In this document: piece after piece, positions 9,064 through 17,139 of the stretch
How the letters are laid out: every line of letters begins with the position of its first letter
How positions within the stretch are numbered: the stretch's first letter is position 1
Assembly (NCBI GenBank): GCA_029863355.1
Contig: JAOTVO010000024.1
Location: 1-17,139, forward strand
Direction of reading: 5' to 3'
Length of the DNA: 17,139 nucleotides
Source: Candidatus Krumholzibacteriia bacterium
GTDB lineage: Bacteria > Krumholzibacteriota > Krumholzibacteria > WVZY01 > JAKEHA01
Notes under the pieces: model-generated
What the model saw: the letters and a program-made list of their open reading frames with translations, nothing else
What the model was told of the DNA's origin: nothing
Database searches by the model: none
Translations under genes and position numbers: made by a program

Positions 9064-10380
9064 ATGGGGCTGACGCGTTTGTTCACCGATGTCGATTTCC
9101 AGCGCGCGGGCCTGGAGATGCACGCGCTCATGGAGCGTCTTTACCCCATCTGCCGCAGCATCACGGGGCAGGGCATCCGCGACACCTTCACCGCGCTGCG
9201 CGGGGAGATCCCCCTGGAGGTGCACCGCGTTCCCTCCGGCACGCCGGTGTTCGACTGGACGGTTCCGCGCGAGTGGAACCTGCGCGACGCCTACATCAAG
9301 GACGCCCGCGGCGTGAAGGTGGTGGATCTGCAGCGCTCGAGCTTGCACGTCGTCGGCTACAGCGTCCCCGTGCACGAGCGCATGCAGCTGCGGGACCTGC
9401 GCCCTCATCTGCACTCCCTGCCCGAGCACCCGGACTGGATCCCGTACCGCGCGTCCTACTATCGAGAGAACTGGGGGTTCTGCCTGACTCACCGCCAGCT
9501 GGAATCGCTCCAGGACGGCGAGTACGAGGTGGTGATCGACTCCACGCTGGAGGATGGCCAACTCGACTACGCCGAGTGCGTGGTGGAGGGCAGGGAAGAG
9601 GCCGAGGTGCTGATCTCGGCCCACGCCTGCCACCCGTCGTTGTGCAACGACAATCTGAGCGGCGTGGTGCTCTCGACTTGTCTGGCGCGGCTCCTGGCGG
9701 AGCGGCGGCCGCGTCTCACCTATCGCTTTGTGTTCATTCCGACCATCATCGGCTCCATCACGTGGCTGGCACGCAATGAAGAGCGTGCCGGCCGCATCCG
9801 CCACGGCCTGGTGGTCACCTGCGTGGGGGACGCCGGTGCCTTTACCTACAAGCGGTCGCGGCGCGGCGACGCGGATGTCGACCGTGCGGCCGCGCACGTG
9901 CTGCGCCACAGCGGCTTCGAGCACGAGGTGATCGACTTCTTTCCCTACGGCTATGACGAGCGCAACTATTGCTCGCCGGGCTTCGACCTCCCCGTGGGCT
10001 CACTGAGCCGCACGACGCACGGGCGCTTTCCGGAGTACCATACGTCGGCCGACAACCTCGACTTCGTGCGGCCGCGGCACCTGGCCGAGTCGCTCCAGGT
10101 CTACCTCCGCCTGCTGGAGACGCTCGAGAACGACGGCACGTGGCTGAACACGAATCCCAAGTGCGAGCCCCAGCTGGGCCGGCGCGGCCTGTACAACGTG
10201 ATCGGCGGACTCAAATCGGGGCAGACCGAGGAACTGGCCATGTTCTGGGTGCTCAACCAGTGCGACGGCCGCCACTCCCTGCTCGACATCGCCGAGCGCT
10301 CGGGCATCGCCTTCGACACCATCGCGCACGTCGCCGACCGGCTGGCCGAGCACGGGCTCCTGACCCCGGCGCGGAGCTAG
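9064..10380 (+). CDS. DUF4910 aminopeptidase-like protein with C-terminal winged helix
   Basis: A 438-residue protein of the DUF4910/DUF2172 group, an M28-like zinc-peptidase fold. Putative metal ligands are H187 in 'SAHACHPSLCNDNLSGV' (184-200), D196 in the same block, an acidic residue in 'YGYDERNYCSPG' (E299) and H326 in 'EYHTSADNLDF'. An inserted beta domain lies between the N-terminal helices and the first metal motif ('VFDWTVPREWNLRDAYI', 62-78). The last 70 residues form a winged-helix module ('VLNQCDGRHSLLDIAERSGI', 397-416). There is no signal peptide, so it is cytoplasmic. Family members are often found in polysaccharide clusters, as here, but their substrate is not established to my knowledge. 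Amide hydrolysis on an amino-sugar intermediate is one inference; peptidase activity is another. The ATG at 9064 follows the Wzt stop by seven bases. Confidence 0.82.
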   Translation: MGLTRLFTDVDFQRAGLEMHALMERLYPICRSITGQGIRDTFTALRGEIPLEVHRVPSGTPVFDWTVPREWNLRDAYIKDARGVKVVDLQRSSLHVVGYSVPVHERMQLRDLRPHLHSLPEHPDWIPYRASYYRENWGFCLTHRQLESLQDGEYEVVIDSTLEDGQLDYAECVVEGREEAEVLISAHACHPSLCNDNLSGVVLSTCLARLLAERRPRLTYRFVFIPTIIGSITWLARNEERAGRIRHGLVVTCVGDAGAFTYKRSRRGDADVDRAAAHVLRHSGFEHEVIDFFPYGYDERNYCSPGFDLPVGSLSRTTHGRFPEYHTSADNLDFVRPRHLAESLQVYLRLLETLENDGTWLNTNPKCEPQLGRRGLYNVIGGLKSGQTEELAMFWVLNQCDGRHSLLDIAERSGIAFDTIAHVADRLAEHGLLTPARS

Positions 10381-12183
10381 CCATGGGCGCCCTCTCCCAC
10401 ATCCCGCGCGCGCGCCTCGCCCTGCACGCCGCGCTCTACGTGCTGCTCTTCGCCCTGCTCGCGCGCGCGCTGCCCTGGTACGCCTTCGTCCCCATCGCCA
10501 TCGTGCTCGCCGCGGTGCACCTGGCCGTAGAGTCGCGGGCGGTGAGCCGGCGCTACCAGACCATCATCGACAACATGCGCGGCGCACACGGCGCTGTCCT
10601 CGCCGGCGTCGGTCGCATCGACCCCCGGACCGCGGACGAGGGCATCTACAAGACCTTCAAGGAGCTGGTGACGGAGCTGGAGCGCAAGAACTTCCAGCTC
10701 GTGGAGAAGAACATCCAGCTGCTCTCGATCAAGGAGATCGGTCTGACGCTCGTCTCGTCGCTCGACGAGGCCAAGGTCGTCGACGCCGTCATCAACTTCC
10801 TCAGCAAGGGGCTGGGCTATCGCGAGGTCTTCGTCGGCATTTTCCAGCCCGAGCGCCACGAGTTTAACTTCTACGTGTTCCGCGACACGCCCAACGGCCT
10901 GCAGTACGAGGAGACGGCCCTGCGCATCGCCGACGCGGACGGTCTCCTGCGCAAGTCCCTGCAGATGCACCACTCGGTGCTGATCCGCGACCCCGAAGTT
11001 CACCCCCTCGGCCGTGTGGGGGGAGAGCCCCTCTTCGGCGACAGCACGTTGAAGTCGTACCTCGTCGTGCCCCTAGTCAAGAGCAATGCCACCCAAGACT
11101 GCGACAAGCGCGAGCACTGCATCCTGGCCATGAACCAGGTCGAGCGCGAGGCCACGAGCATCCAGGCCGAGTATCGCTGCCCGGGGTGCGGGCGCGTTCC
11201 CATCCTGGGCGTGGTCGGCGTCACCGACGGTTTCAAGGCGGCGACTCTGAGCAAGGTCGACCTCGTCTCCGTGGAGACGCTCGCCGTCCAGCTCAGCACC
11301 ATGCTGGAGAACAACCGCCTCTTCGCCGAGCTGAAGCAGGAGGAGACTTACCGCGACAACGTGATCAACAGCATGCTCAACGGGCTGGTCACGGTCGGCG
11401 TCGACGGCCACGTGCTCTTCGCCAACGAGGCCGCCTCCCGTATCACGGGCTACGCGGTGGAGGAGATGCGCGGCATGAGCATCGACCGTCTCATCACCTC
11501 GAGCCAGACGGGCGAGGGAGAGAACCCCTTGCTGCGCACGCTCTCGAGGGGCCGCAAGAGCCTCCAGCAGGAAGCCTGGGTCATGCGCAAGAGCGGGCGC
11601 TCCGACCCCATCATCCTCAACACGTCCTTCCTGATCGACGAGCGCCGCGCCGTGCAGGGCGTGCTGGCCGTTTTCGACGACATCGCGCACGTCAGGCGCA
11701 TGGAGGAGCAGATCGTGCACCTGGAGAAGCTGGCCGCGCTGGGTCGCTTTTCCTCCTCGATCGCCCACGAGATCCGCAATCCGCTCACCGGCATCGCCGC
11801 CGGCATCCAGTATCTGAAGCGCTCCGGCCACGTGGCCGAGGGGCAGGGGGAGAACCTCGATTTCATCCTGGAAGAGGTGTCCCGCATCGACCGGCTCATC
11901 GGCGATCTCATGAACGTGGTCCGGATCGGCGACCTCCTCTACACACGCGCCAACCTCGAGCAGGTAATCCGGTCGGCCGCGGCCACGCTCGCCGAGCCGG
12001 CCCGCCAGCGCGGCGTCACCGTTCGCGTCGAGAGCCCGCCCGACGGTCCGCTGGTGGAGATCGACGTCGACCGCATCACCCAGGTGATCATCAACCTCGT
12101 CAAGAACGCCATCGAGGCCAGTTCGCACGGGTCGGAAGTCACCGTCAGCGTCTCCTTCCCGGCCGCGCCGCCCGACGTTTTGT

Positions 12184-12211
12184 TTGACGCAGTGCGGGAT
12201 TTTGTTATCAT
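12184..12211 (+). promoter_or_regulatory. Candidate sigma-70-type promoter inside the kinase gene
   Basis: TTGACG (12184-12189), a 16-base spacer and TATCAT (12206-12211) give five of six matches to each half of the TTGACA/TATAAT consensus. The stretch is unusually AT-rich for this window. Transcription would begin near 12218, about 200 bases before the response-regulator start, and could drive that gene plus lptE, holA and leuS separately from the polysaccharide genes. It is inside coding sequence (residues near 601-610 of the kinase), so chance similarity is possible. Confidence 0.35.
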
Positions 12212-12406
12212 CGAGGTTCGCGACCGTGGGCTGGGCATCGCGGAGGAAGACAAGAGCCGCGTCTTCGAGCCTTTCTTTTCCAACAAGGCGGAGGGCACCG
12301 GCCTGGGTCTCTACGTCACGCACAGCATCGTCGAGCGGCACGGCGGGTATATCTACGTGGATAGCAGGCACGGGGAGGGCGCGGCGTTCACCGTCTACCT
12401 GCCCGT

Positions 12407-12412
12407 GGAGAG
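12407..12412 (+). promoter_or_regulatory. Shine-Dalgarno GGAGAG deciding the regulator start
   Basis: GGAGAG ends eight bases before the ATG at 12421, within the end of the kinase gene. It favours ATG 12421 over the in-frame GTG at 12433, which has only a G-run in front of it. Confidence 0.5.
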
Positions 12413-12420
12413 CGTGCACC

Positions 12421-13822
<1,402 letters not shown>

Positions 13823-13848
<26 letters not shown>

Positions 13849-14326
13849 CCCGGCGCTCCTGCTCGCCGTGCTCTTCGTCGCCTGCGGTTACAACACCACC
13901 ACCCGTACCGCCAAGGACATAAAGAGCATTCACGTTCCCTTTTTCAACAACCAGACGAGCGAGCCCAACCTCGAGATCACCGTTACCGAGAGCGTCATCC
14001 TCTACCTCATCGAGGACAACACCCTCCGGGTCGCCGACGAGAGCGACGCGGACGCCGTCCTCGACGGGAGCATCGTCGAGTTCCAGAACCGCCCCTTCTC
14101 CTTCAACCTCGATCTCAATGCGGAAGAGTACCGCGTCGTCGTGAGGGTGCGCGTGACCCTCTACAACCGGCGCACCAACGAGCCCATTTGGAGCGACCGC
14201 GTCCTGGTCGGTGACGGCTCCTACTTCATCGACAAACCGGACGCCAATACGTTCAACGACGCCGTGGCCGAGTCGATTCGCGAGATCACGGAGCGCATCC
14301 TCAACCTGACCGTGCAGGACTGGTAA
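13823..14326 (+). CDS. lptE: LPS-assembly lipoprotein LptE-like
   Basis: A 167-residue predicted lipoprotein. The N terminus has a basic start (Lys4, Arg7), a hydrophobic core 'ALLLAVLFVA' and Cys21 followed by 'GYN', so signal peptidase II would cut before Cys21; Phe at -3 is somewhat unusual. The mature part fits LptE: 'IHVPFFNNQTSEPNLE', then 'YLIEDNTLRVADESDADAVL' and a series of beta strands, with a C-terminal helix 'AVAESIREITERIL'. LptE plugs the LptD barrel in the outer membrane and helps insert LPS. Identification is strengthened by holA directly downstream, as in the E. coli leuS-lptE-holA order. The ATG overlaps the end of the regulator gene by 26 bases and has only a weak ribosome site, so expression probably depends on coupling. 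No alternative in-frame start near it preserves the signal peptide. Confidence 0.83.
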
Positions 14327-14328
14327 GC

Positions 14329-15396
14329 GTGGGACGCGCCCTGCAGGCATATCGGAAGCTATTCGACTCGACCAAGCGGGGGAAGGTGGCGTCGCTCTAC
14401 TTTCTCTACGGGCCGGAGGAGTACCTCAAGCGGGAATTCGTGCGCACGCTGATCGACGCCGTGCTGCCCGCGGGCGAGCGGGCCTTCAGCCTCGACATCC
14501 TGCACGGCGACGAGTTCGACCCCGTCGTTTTCGACGACCGCATACAGAGCTTCGGTCTCTTCGACCAGCGCCGACTCGTGATTCTCAGGAACTTCGACGC
14601 GCTGTCCACCGCCCACAAGGATTTCGTCATCGAGCGCGCCGAGGCCGTCAGCGATTCCGTCGTGCTCGTCGTCGAGTCCACCGCCGAACGGCTCGACTCG
14701 GCCCGCGCCAAACGGCTGGTCAAGGTGGCCGCGAAGCGCGGGCTGGCCTTCGAGTTCCGCCACCTGGACGACCGCGAGACGGCCGAGCGACTGGTGTCGC
14801 GCCTGCGCAAGGAGGGCTTCCAGATCGCGCCGGAAGCGCTCGACCTCCTGCTCGAATCCGTCGGTACCCACCTGTCGGACCTGACCAACGAGATGGAGAA
14901 GATCGTCCTCGCCGCGGGCGAGGCGCGCCGCATCGAGCGAGACCTCGTCGCAAACGTCGTGGGGCGCTATCGCGGCGAAAGCCTCTTTTCGCTCCTCGAC
15001 GACGTCGGCCGCAGCGACCCCGGCGCCTTGCTGGAGAAGCTGGGCGTGGTGCTGGACGGCGGCGACGACGCCGTCTTCGTGCTGTCCATGCTGCTGCGGC
15101 GCGCCGTGCAGCTCATGGAGGTGCGCGCCGTCGTGCGCGCGGCGGGCCGCTCCGCGGTCACGGGGCACGAGCTGGCCTCGCGCCTCGTCTCTTCGGCTAG
15201 TCCGTTCTTCGCGGAGGCGCTGCGCGGCCAGGCGGAGGCGCTGCGCGGGCGTGACCCCGAGTTGCTGCTCGCCAATCTGCGTTGGGCGGACCTCAAGATC
15301 AAGACCACACAGCTCGAAGCGCGCACCGTCATCGAAGAGGCCCTGCTCGCGTGGCACGTGGGAAAACCCCTTGCCACGCCGCCGCCCGCGGCATAG
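14329..15396 (+). CDS. holA: DNA polymerase III delta subunit
   Basis: A 355-residue clamp-loader delta subunit, which opens the beta sliding clamp during replication. The N-terminal 'LYFLYGPEEYLKREFV' (23-38) is the typical HolA start of domain I. It is followed by 'RLVILRNFDAL', 'DSVVLVVES' and 'VKVAAKRGLAFEFRHLD'. Then comes the helical domain with 'GTHLSDLTNEMEKIVLAAG' (about 184-202) and 'ESLFSLLDDVG', and the C-terminal collar helices ending in 'LRWADLKIKTTQLEARTVIE'. No ATP-hydrolysing Walker motif is expected for delta and none is seen. Length is normal (about 340). The start is GTG 14329, two bases after the lptE stop, with a weak ribosome site. The Pro/Ala tail 'PLATPPPAA' is unremarkable in sequence, but its DNA overlaps an inverted repeat. 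Confidence 0.88.
   Translation: MGRALQAYRKLFDSTKRGKVASLYFLYGPEEYLKREFVRTLIDAVLPAGERAFSLDILHGDEFDPVVFDDRIQSFGLFDQRRLVILRNFDALSTAHKDFVIERAEAVSDSVVLVVESTAERLDSARAKRLVKVAAKRGLAFEFRHLDDRETAERLVSRLRKEGFQIAPEALDLLLESVGTHLSDLTNEMEKIVLAAGEARRIERDLVANVVGRYRGESLFSLLDDVGRSDPGALLEKLGVVLDGGDDAVFVLSMLLRRAVQLMEVRAVVRAAGRSAVTGHELASRLVSSASPFFAEALRGQAEALRGRDPELLLANLRWADLKIKTTQLEARTVIEEALLAWHVGKPLATPPPAA
15349..15379 (+). repeat. Inverted repeat / possible stem-loop at the 3' end of holA
   Basis: The 8-base arms at 15349-15356 (gcgtggca) and 15372-15379 (tgccacgc) are perfectly complementary. Between them, GGG (15360-15362) and CCC (15367-15369) can continue the stem around an AAAA loop, with one mismatch, a G-U pair and a bulge. 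No T-run follows, so it is not a standard intrinsic terminator. It lies in the last holA codons, about 38 bases before the small TusA-like gene, where a structure could act on translation or on mRNA processing. Confidence 0.4.
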
Positions 15397-15416
15397 AGTC
15401 GGGCGCGCTTCCCACT

Positions 15417-15647
15417 ATGGAACACGAGTTCAAGATCAACGCCCGGGGCCTCTCCGGCCCGGGGGCCCGCATGATGGTGGATACGGCGCTCGCGCAGCAG
15501 CACCCGACGCTGCTGCGCGTCGTGGTGAGCGCCGCCGACGCGGCCGACGCCGTCGCCTCGCACCTCGGCGAGTTGGGCGCGACGGTCAAGGTCGACCAGG
15601 TGGGAGAGGAGTACCACGTCCTGGCCGCGCTCGCGGACGAGTCCTGA
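15417..15647 (+). CDS. Small TusA/YedF-like protein lacking the catalytic cysteine
   Basis: A 76-residue protein. 'INARGLSGPGARMMVDTAL' (7-25) lines up with the 'DARGLxCPxPV' start of the TusA/SirA/YedF fold. 'LLRVVVSAADAADAVASHLG' (38-57) and 'ATVKVDQVGEEYHVLAAL' match the following strand-helix-strand-strand order. TusA relays sulfur as a persulfide on the Cys of CPxP. Here that motif reads G14-P-G-A17, with Cys replaced by Gly and the second Pro by Ala, so sulfur transfer by this residue is impossible. Met, Ala, His and Glu elsewhere offer no replacement, because there is no cysteine at all in the protein. It may be a structural or regulatory partner protein. There is no clear ribosome site; it sits 20 bases after holA and 10 before leuS. 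The fold assignment rests on pattern recognition only. Confidence 0.65.
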   Translation: MEHEFKINARGLSGPGARMMVDTALAQQHPTLLRVVVSAADAADAVASHLGELGATVKVDQVGEEYHVLAALADES

Positions 15648-15657
15648 ATGGGAAGCG

Positions 15658-17139
15658 ATGGCAAAGTACCCGCACGCAGACATCGAGAGCAAGTGGCAGC
15701 GCCGGTGGGTACAGCGCGGTCTATTCCGCATGGACCCCGACAGCCCTCGGCCCAAGTACTACTGTCTGATGATGTTCCCGTACCCGTCGGGCGAACTGCA
15801 CGTCGGGCACGGCCGCAACTACATCATCGGCGACGCGCTCGCGCGCTTCAAGAAAATGGAGGGCTACGAGGTGCTCGCCCCCATGGGCTGGGACGCCTTT
15901 GGGCTGCCCGCGGAGAACGCCGCCATCCAGAGGGACATTCACCCCGGCCAGTGGACCCGCGAGAACATCGCGCGCATGAAGCGGCAGTTCCACGACTGGG
16001 GGGTGGTGTACGACTGGAGCAGGGAAGTGACCTCTTGCGAGCCGGAGTACTACCGCTGGACGCAGTGGCTCTTCCTCAAGCTGCACGAGAGCGACCTAGC
16101 CTATCGCAAGGCGGCTTCGGTCAACTGGTGCCCCTCATGCAAGACCGTTCTGGCCAACGAGCAGGTCACCGACGGCGCGTGCGAGCGTTGCGGCACCCCC
16201 ATCGAGGAACGCTTTCTCGAGCAGTGGTTCTTTCGCATCACGGCCTTCGCCGACGCCCTGCTCGACGACCTCGCCGGGCTCGCGCACTGGCCGGAGCGCG
16301 TCGTCGCCATGCAGCGCAACTGGATCGACCGCAGCCACGGCCTGGTGGTACGCTTCGCGGTCGAGGGCAGCGACCGCCACGTTCCGGTGTTCACCACGCG
16401 GCCGGATACGCTCTTCGGAGCGACCTTTTTGGTGCTCTCGCCCGAGCATCCGGAAGTGGAGCGACTGGTGGCGGGCAATCCGCGCGAGTCCGAGTTGCGC
16501 GCCGCGCTGGAGCGCTACGCGGCAGAGCGGCGCAGCGGCCGCGCGCGCACCGAGCCGAGCCGGGAGGGCGTCTTCCTCGGCGCGCGCGCCGTCAATCCCG
16601 CCAGCGGGGAAGCGGTCCCCATCTACGCGGCTCCCTACGTGCTCATGGAGTACGGAACCGGCGCCATCATGGCGGTGCCCGCGCACGACCAGCGCGACTT
16701 CGAATTCGCGCGGACCCACGACATCGAGATCCGCGATGTGGTCGCCCCACTCGCGGGCGAGAGCGCGCCGCCGGATGCCGCCTACGAGGGCAAGGGCGTG
16801 ATGCAGAAGAGCGGAGCCTACGACGGGCTCACCAGCGAACAGGGCTTCGCGCGCCTCTCCGCGGACCTGGCCGCGCGCGGCCTGGCCGAGTTGCGCACGA
16901 ACTACCGCCTGCGCGATTGGCTCATCTCGCGCCAGCGCTACTGGGGCGCGCCCATTCCCATGATCCACTGTCCCGCGTGCGGACCCGTGCGCGTGCCCGA
17001 GAAGGACCTCCCGGTCCTCCTGCCCGCCGACGTAGAGTTTCGCCCGCGCGGCGACGGCAAGAGCCCCCTGGCCACCAGCGACGCCTTCCGGCGGGTGCCT
17101 TGCCCGGCCTGCGGCGGGCCCGCCGAGCGCGACACCGAC
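15658..17139 (+). CDS. leuS: Leucyl-tRNA synthetase, N-terminal 494 residues (3' end outside window)
   Basis: This is the N-terminal part of a class I aminoacyl-tRNA synthetase that charges tRNA-Leu in the cytoplasm. The HIGH motif appears as 'HVGH' (48-51) in 'PYPSGELHVGHGRNY'. 'APMGWDAFGLPAENAAI' (74-90) is a LeuRS hallmark. A zinc site is formed by C158-x2-C161 and C175-x2-C178. The CP1 editing domain begins after 'WIDRSHG' and contains the threonine-rich 'FTTRPDTLFG' (245-254) and 'MAVPAHDQRDF'. 'RLRDWLISRQRYWGAPIPM' marks return to the catalytic core, followed by a Cys-containing insert ('HCPACG' and 'CPACGG'). The frame is open to the last base; the KMSKS loop and anticodon domain lie outside. 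The start at 15658 (ATG, with GGAAG just before it) gives the canonical 'KYPHADIESKWQ' N terminus. Loss of a start or frameshift is not seen. Confidence 0.96.
   Translation, partial: MAKYPHADIESKWQRRWVQRGLFRMDPDSPRPKYYCLMMFPYPSGELHVGHGRNYIIGDALARFKKMEGYEVLAPMGWDAFGLPAENAAIQRDIHPGQWTRENIARMKRQFHDWGVVYDWSREVTSCEPEYYRWTQWLFLKLHESDLAYRKAASVNWCPSCKTVLANEQVTDGACERCGTPIEERFLEQWFFRITAFADALLDDLAGLAHWPERVVAMQRNWIDRSHGLVVRFAVEGSDRHVPVFTTRPDTLFGATFLVLSPEHPEVERLVAGNPRESELRAALERYAAERRSGRARTEPSREGVFLGARAVNPASGEAVPIYAAPYVLMEYGTGAIMAVPAHDQRDFEFARTHDIEIRDVVAPLAGESAPPDAAYEGKGVMQKSGAYDGLTSEQGFARLSADLAARGLAELRTNYRLRDWLISRQRYWGAPIPMIHCPACGPVRVPEKDLPVLLPADVEFRPRGDGKSPLATSDAFRRVPCPACGGPAERDTD

Noticed and set aside
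9969..10382. N-terminal extension in frame with the histidine kinase
   Set aside because: It is an out-of-frame reading of the DUF4910 gene. The ATG at 10383 begins a sensible membrane-anchored kinase and follows the previous stop by two bases.
15361..15374. GG-N10-GC pattern resembling a sigma-54 promoter just upstream of the TusA-like gene
   Set aside because: Only the GG and TTGC cores fit; the bases around the -24 element do not match TGGCAC. Such patterns are frequent by chance in GC-rich DNA, and this one overlaps the inverted repeat.
15440..15470. GC-rich near-palindrome (repeated CCCGGG cores) in the TusA-like gene
   Set aside because: It is explained by the codons for Ala-Arg-Gly-Leu-Ser-Gly-Pro-Gly-Ala-Arg in GC-rich usage. 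The arms are not perfect, although it may complicate sequencing across the changed active-site motif.
15251..15769. 172-codon plus-strand open frame crossing holA, the small gene and leuS
   Set aside because: It reads through three genuine genes in another frame and is Arg/Pro-rich without any motif.

Overview
The window is a densely packed, GC-rich stretch (I judge roughly two thirds G+C by eye, not calculated). Fifteen protein-coding genes all lie on the + strand. The first and last run off the window edges. Neighbours overlap by a few bases or sit at most about 20 bases apart, so there is no gene-free stretch of any length. I see no tRNA, rRNA, CRISPR array, insertion sequence or integrase. 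The LptE-type outer-membrane lipoprotein and the Wzm/Wzt exporter point to a diderm (Gram-negative) bacterium. The GC richness and the NtrC-type two-component pair would suit a deltaproteobacterial-type or related lineage, but the exact phylum cannot be fixed from this sequence.

Region 1 (1-10380) is a surface-polysaccharide locus of the ABC-transporter-dependent type. It holds the end of a family-2 glycosyltransferase, a GT4-type glycosyltransferase, a sugar C-methyltransferase, a UDP-glucuronate decarboxylase-like SDR, UDP-glucose 6-dehydrogenase, a glucose-1-phosphate cytidylyltransferase-like enzyme, a PIG-L deacetylase, the Wzm and Wzt exporter subunits (Wzt has a C-terminal glycan-recognition domain), and a DUF4910 aminopeptidase-like protein with a C-terminal winged helix. 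Together they would make nucleotide sugars (at least a UDP-GlcA to UDP-pentose branch and a probably CDP-linked, C-methylated and/or N-deacetylated branch), assemble a chain in the cytoplasm and export it. No Wzx or Wzy is present in the window.

Region 2 (10383-13848) is a two-component system. It has a membrane-anchored GAF-PAS histidine kinase with an unusual four-cysteine insertion in its GAF domain, and an NtrC-family sigma-54 response regulator. Their reading frames overlap by 38 bases. A plausible sigma-70-type promoter lies inside the kinase gene.

Region 3 (13823-17139) is a housekeeping block: lptE, holA, a 76-residue TusA/YedF-like protein that has lost its catalytic cysteine, and the first 494 codons of leuS. 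The set leuS-lptE-holA is a known neighbourhood in other proteobacteria (leuS-lptE-holA in E. coli), but here leuS follows holA with the small gene between them.

The items most worth a second look are the Cys-less TusA-like protein, the Cys4 insertion in the kinase GAF domain, the sugar-tailoring cassette with PIG-L and DUF4910, the overlap-coupling of a sigma-54 two-component pair to lptE, and the internal promoter and hairpin candidates.
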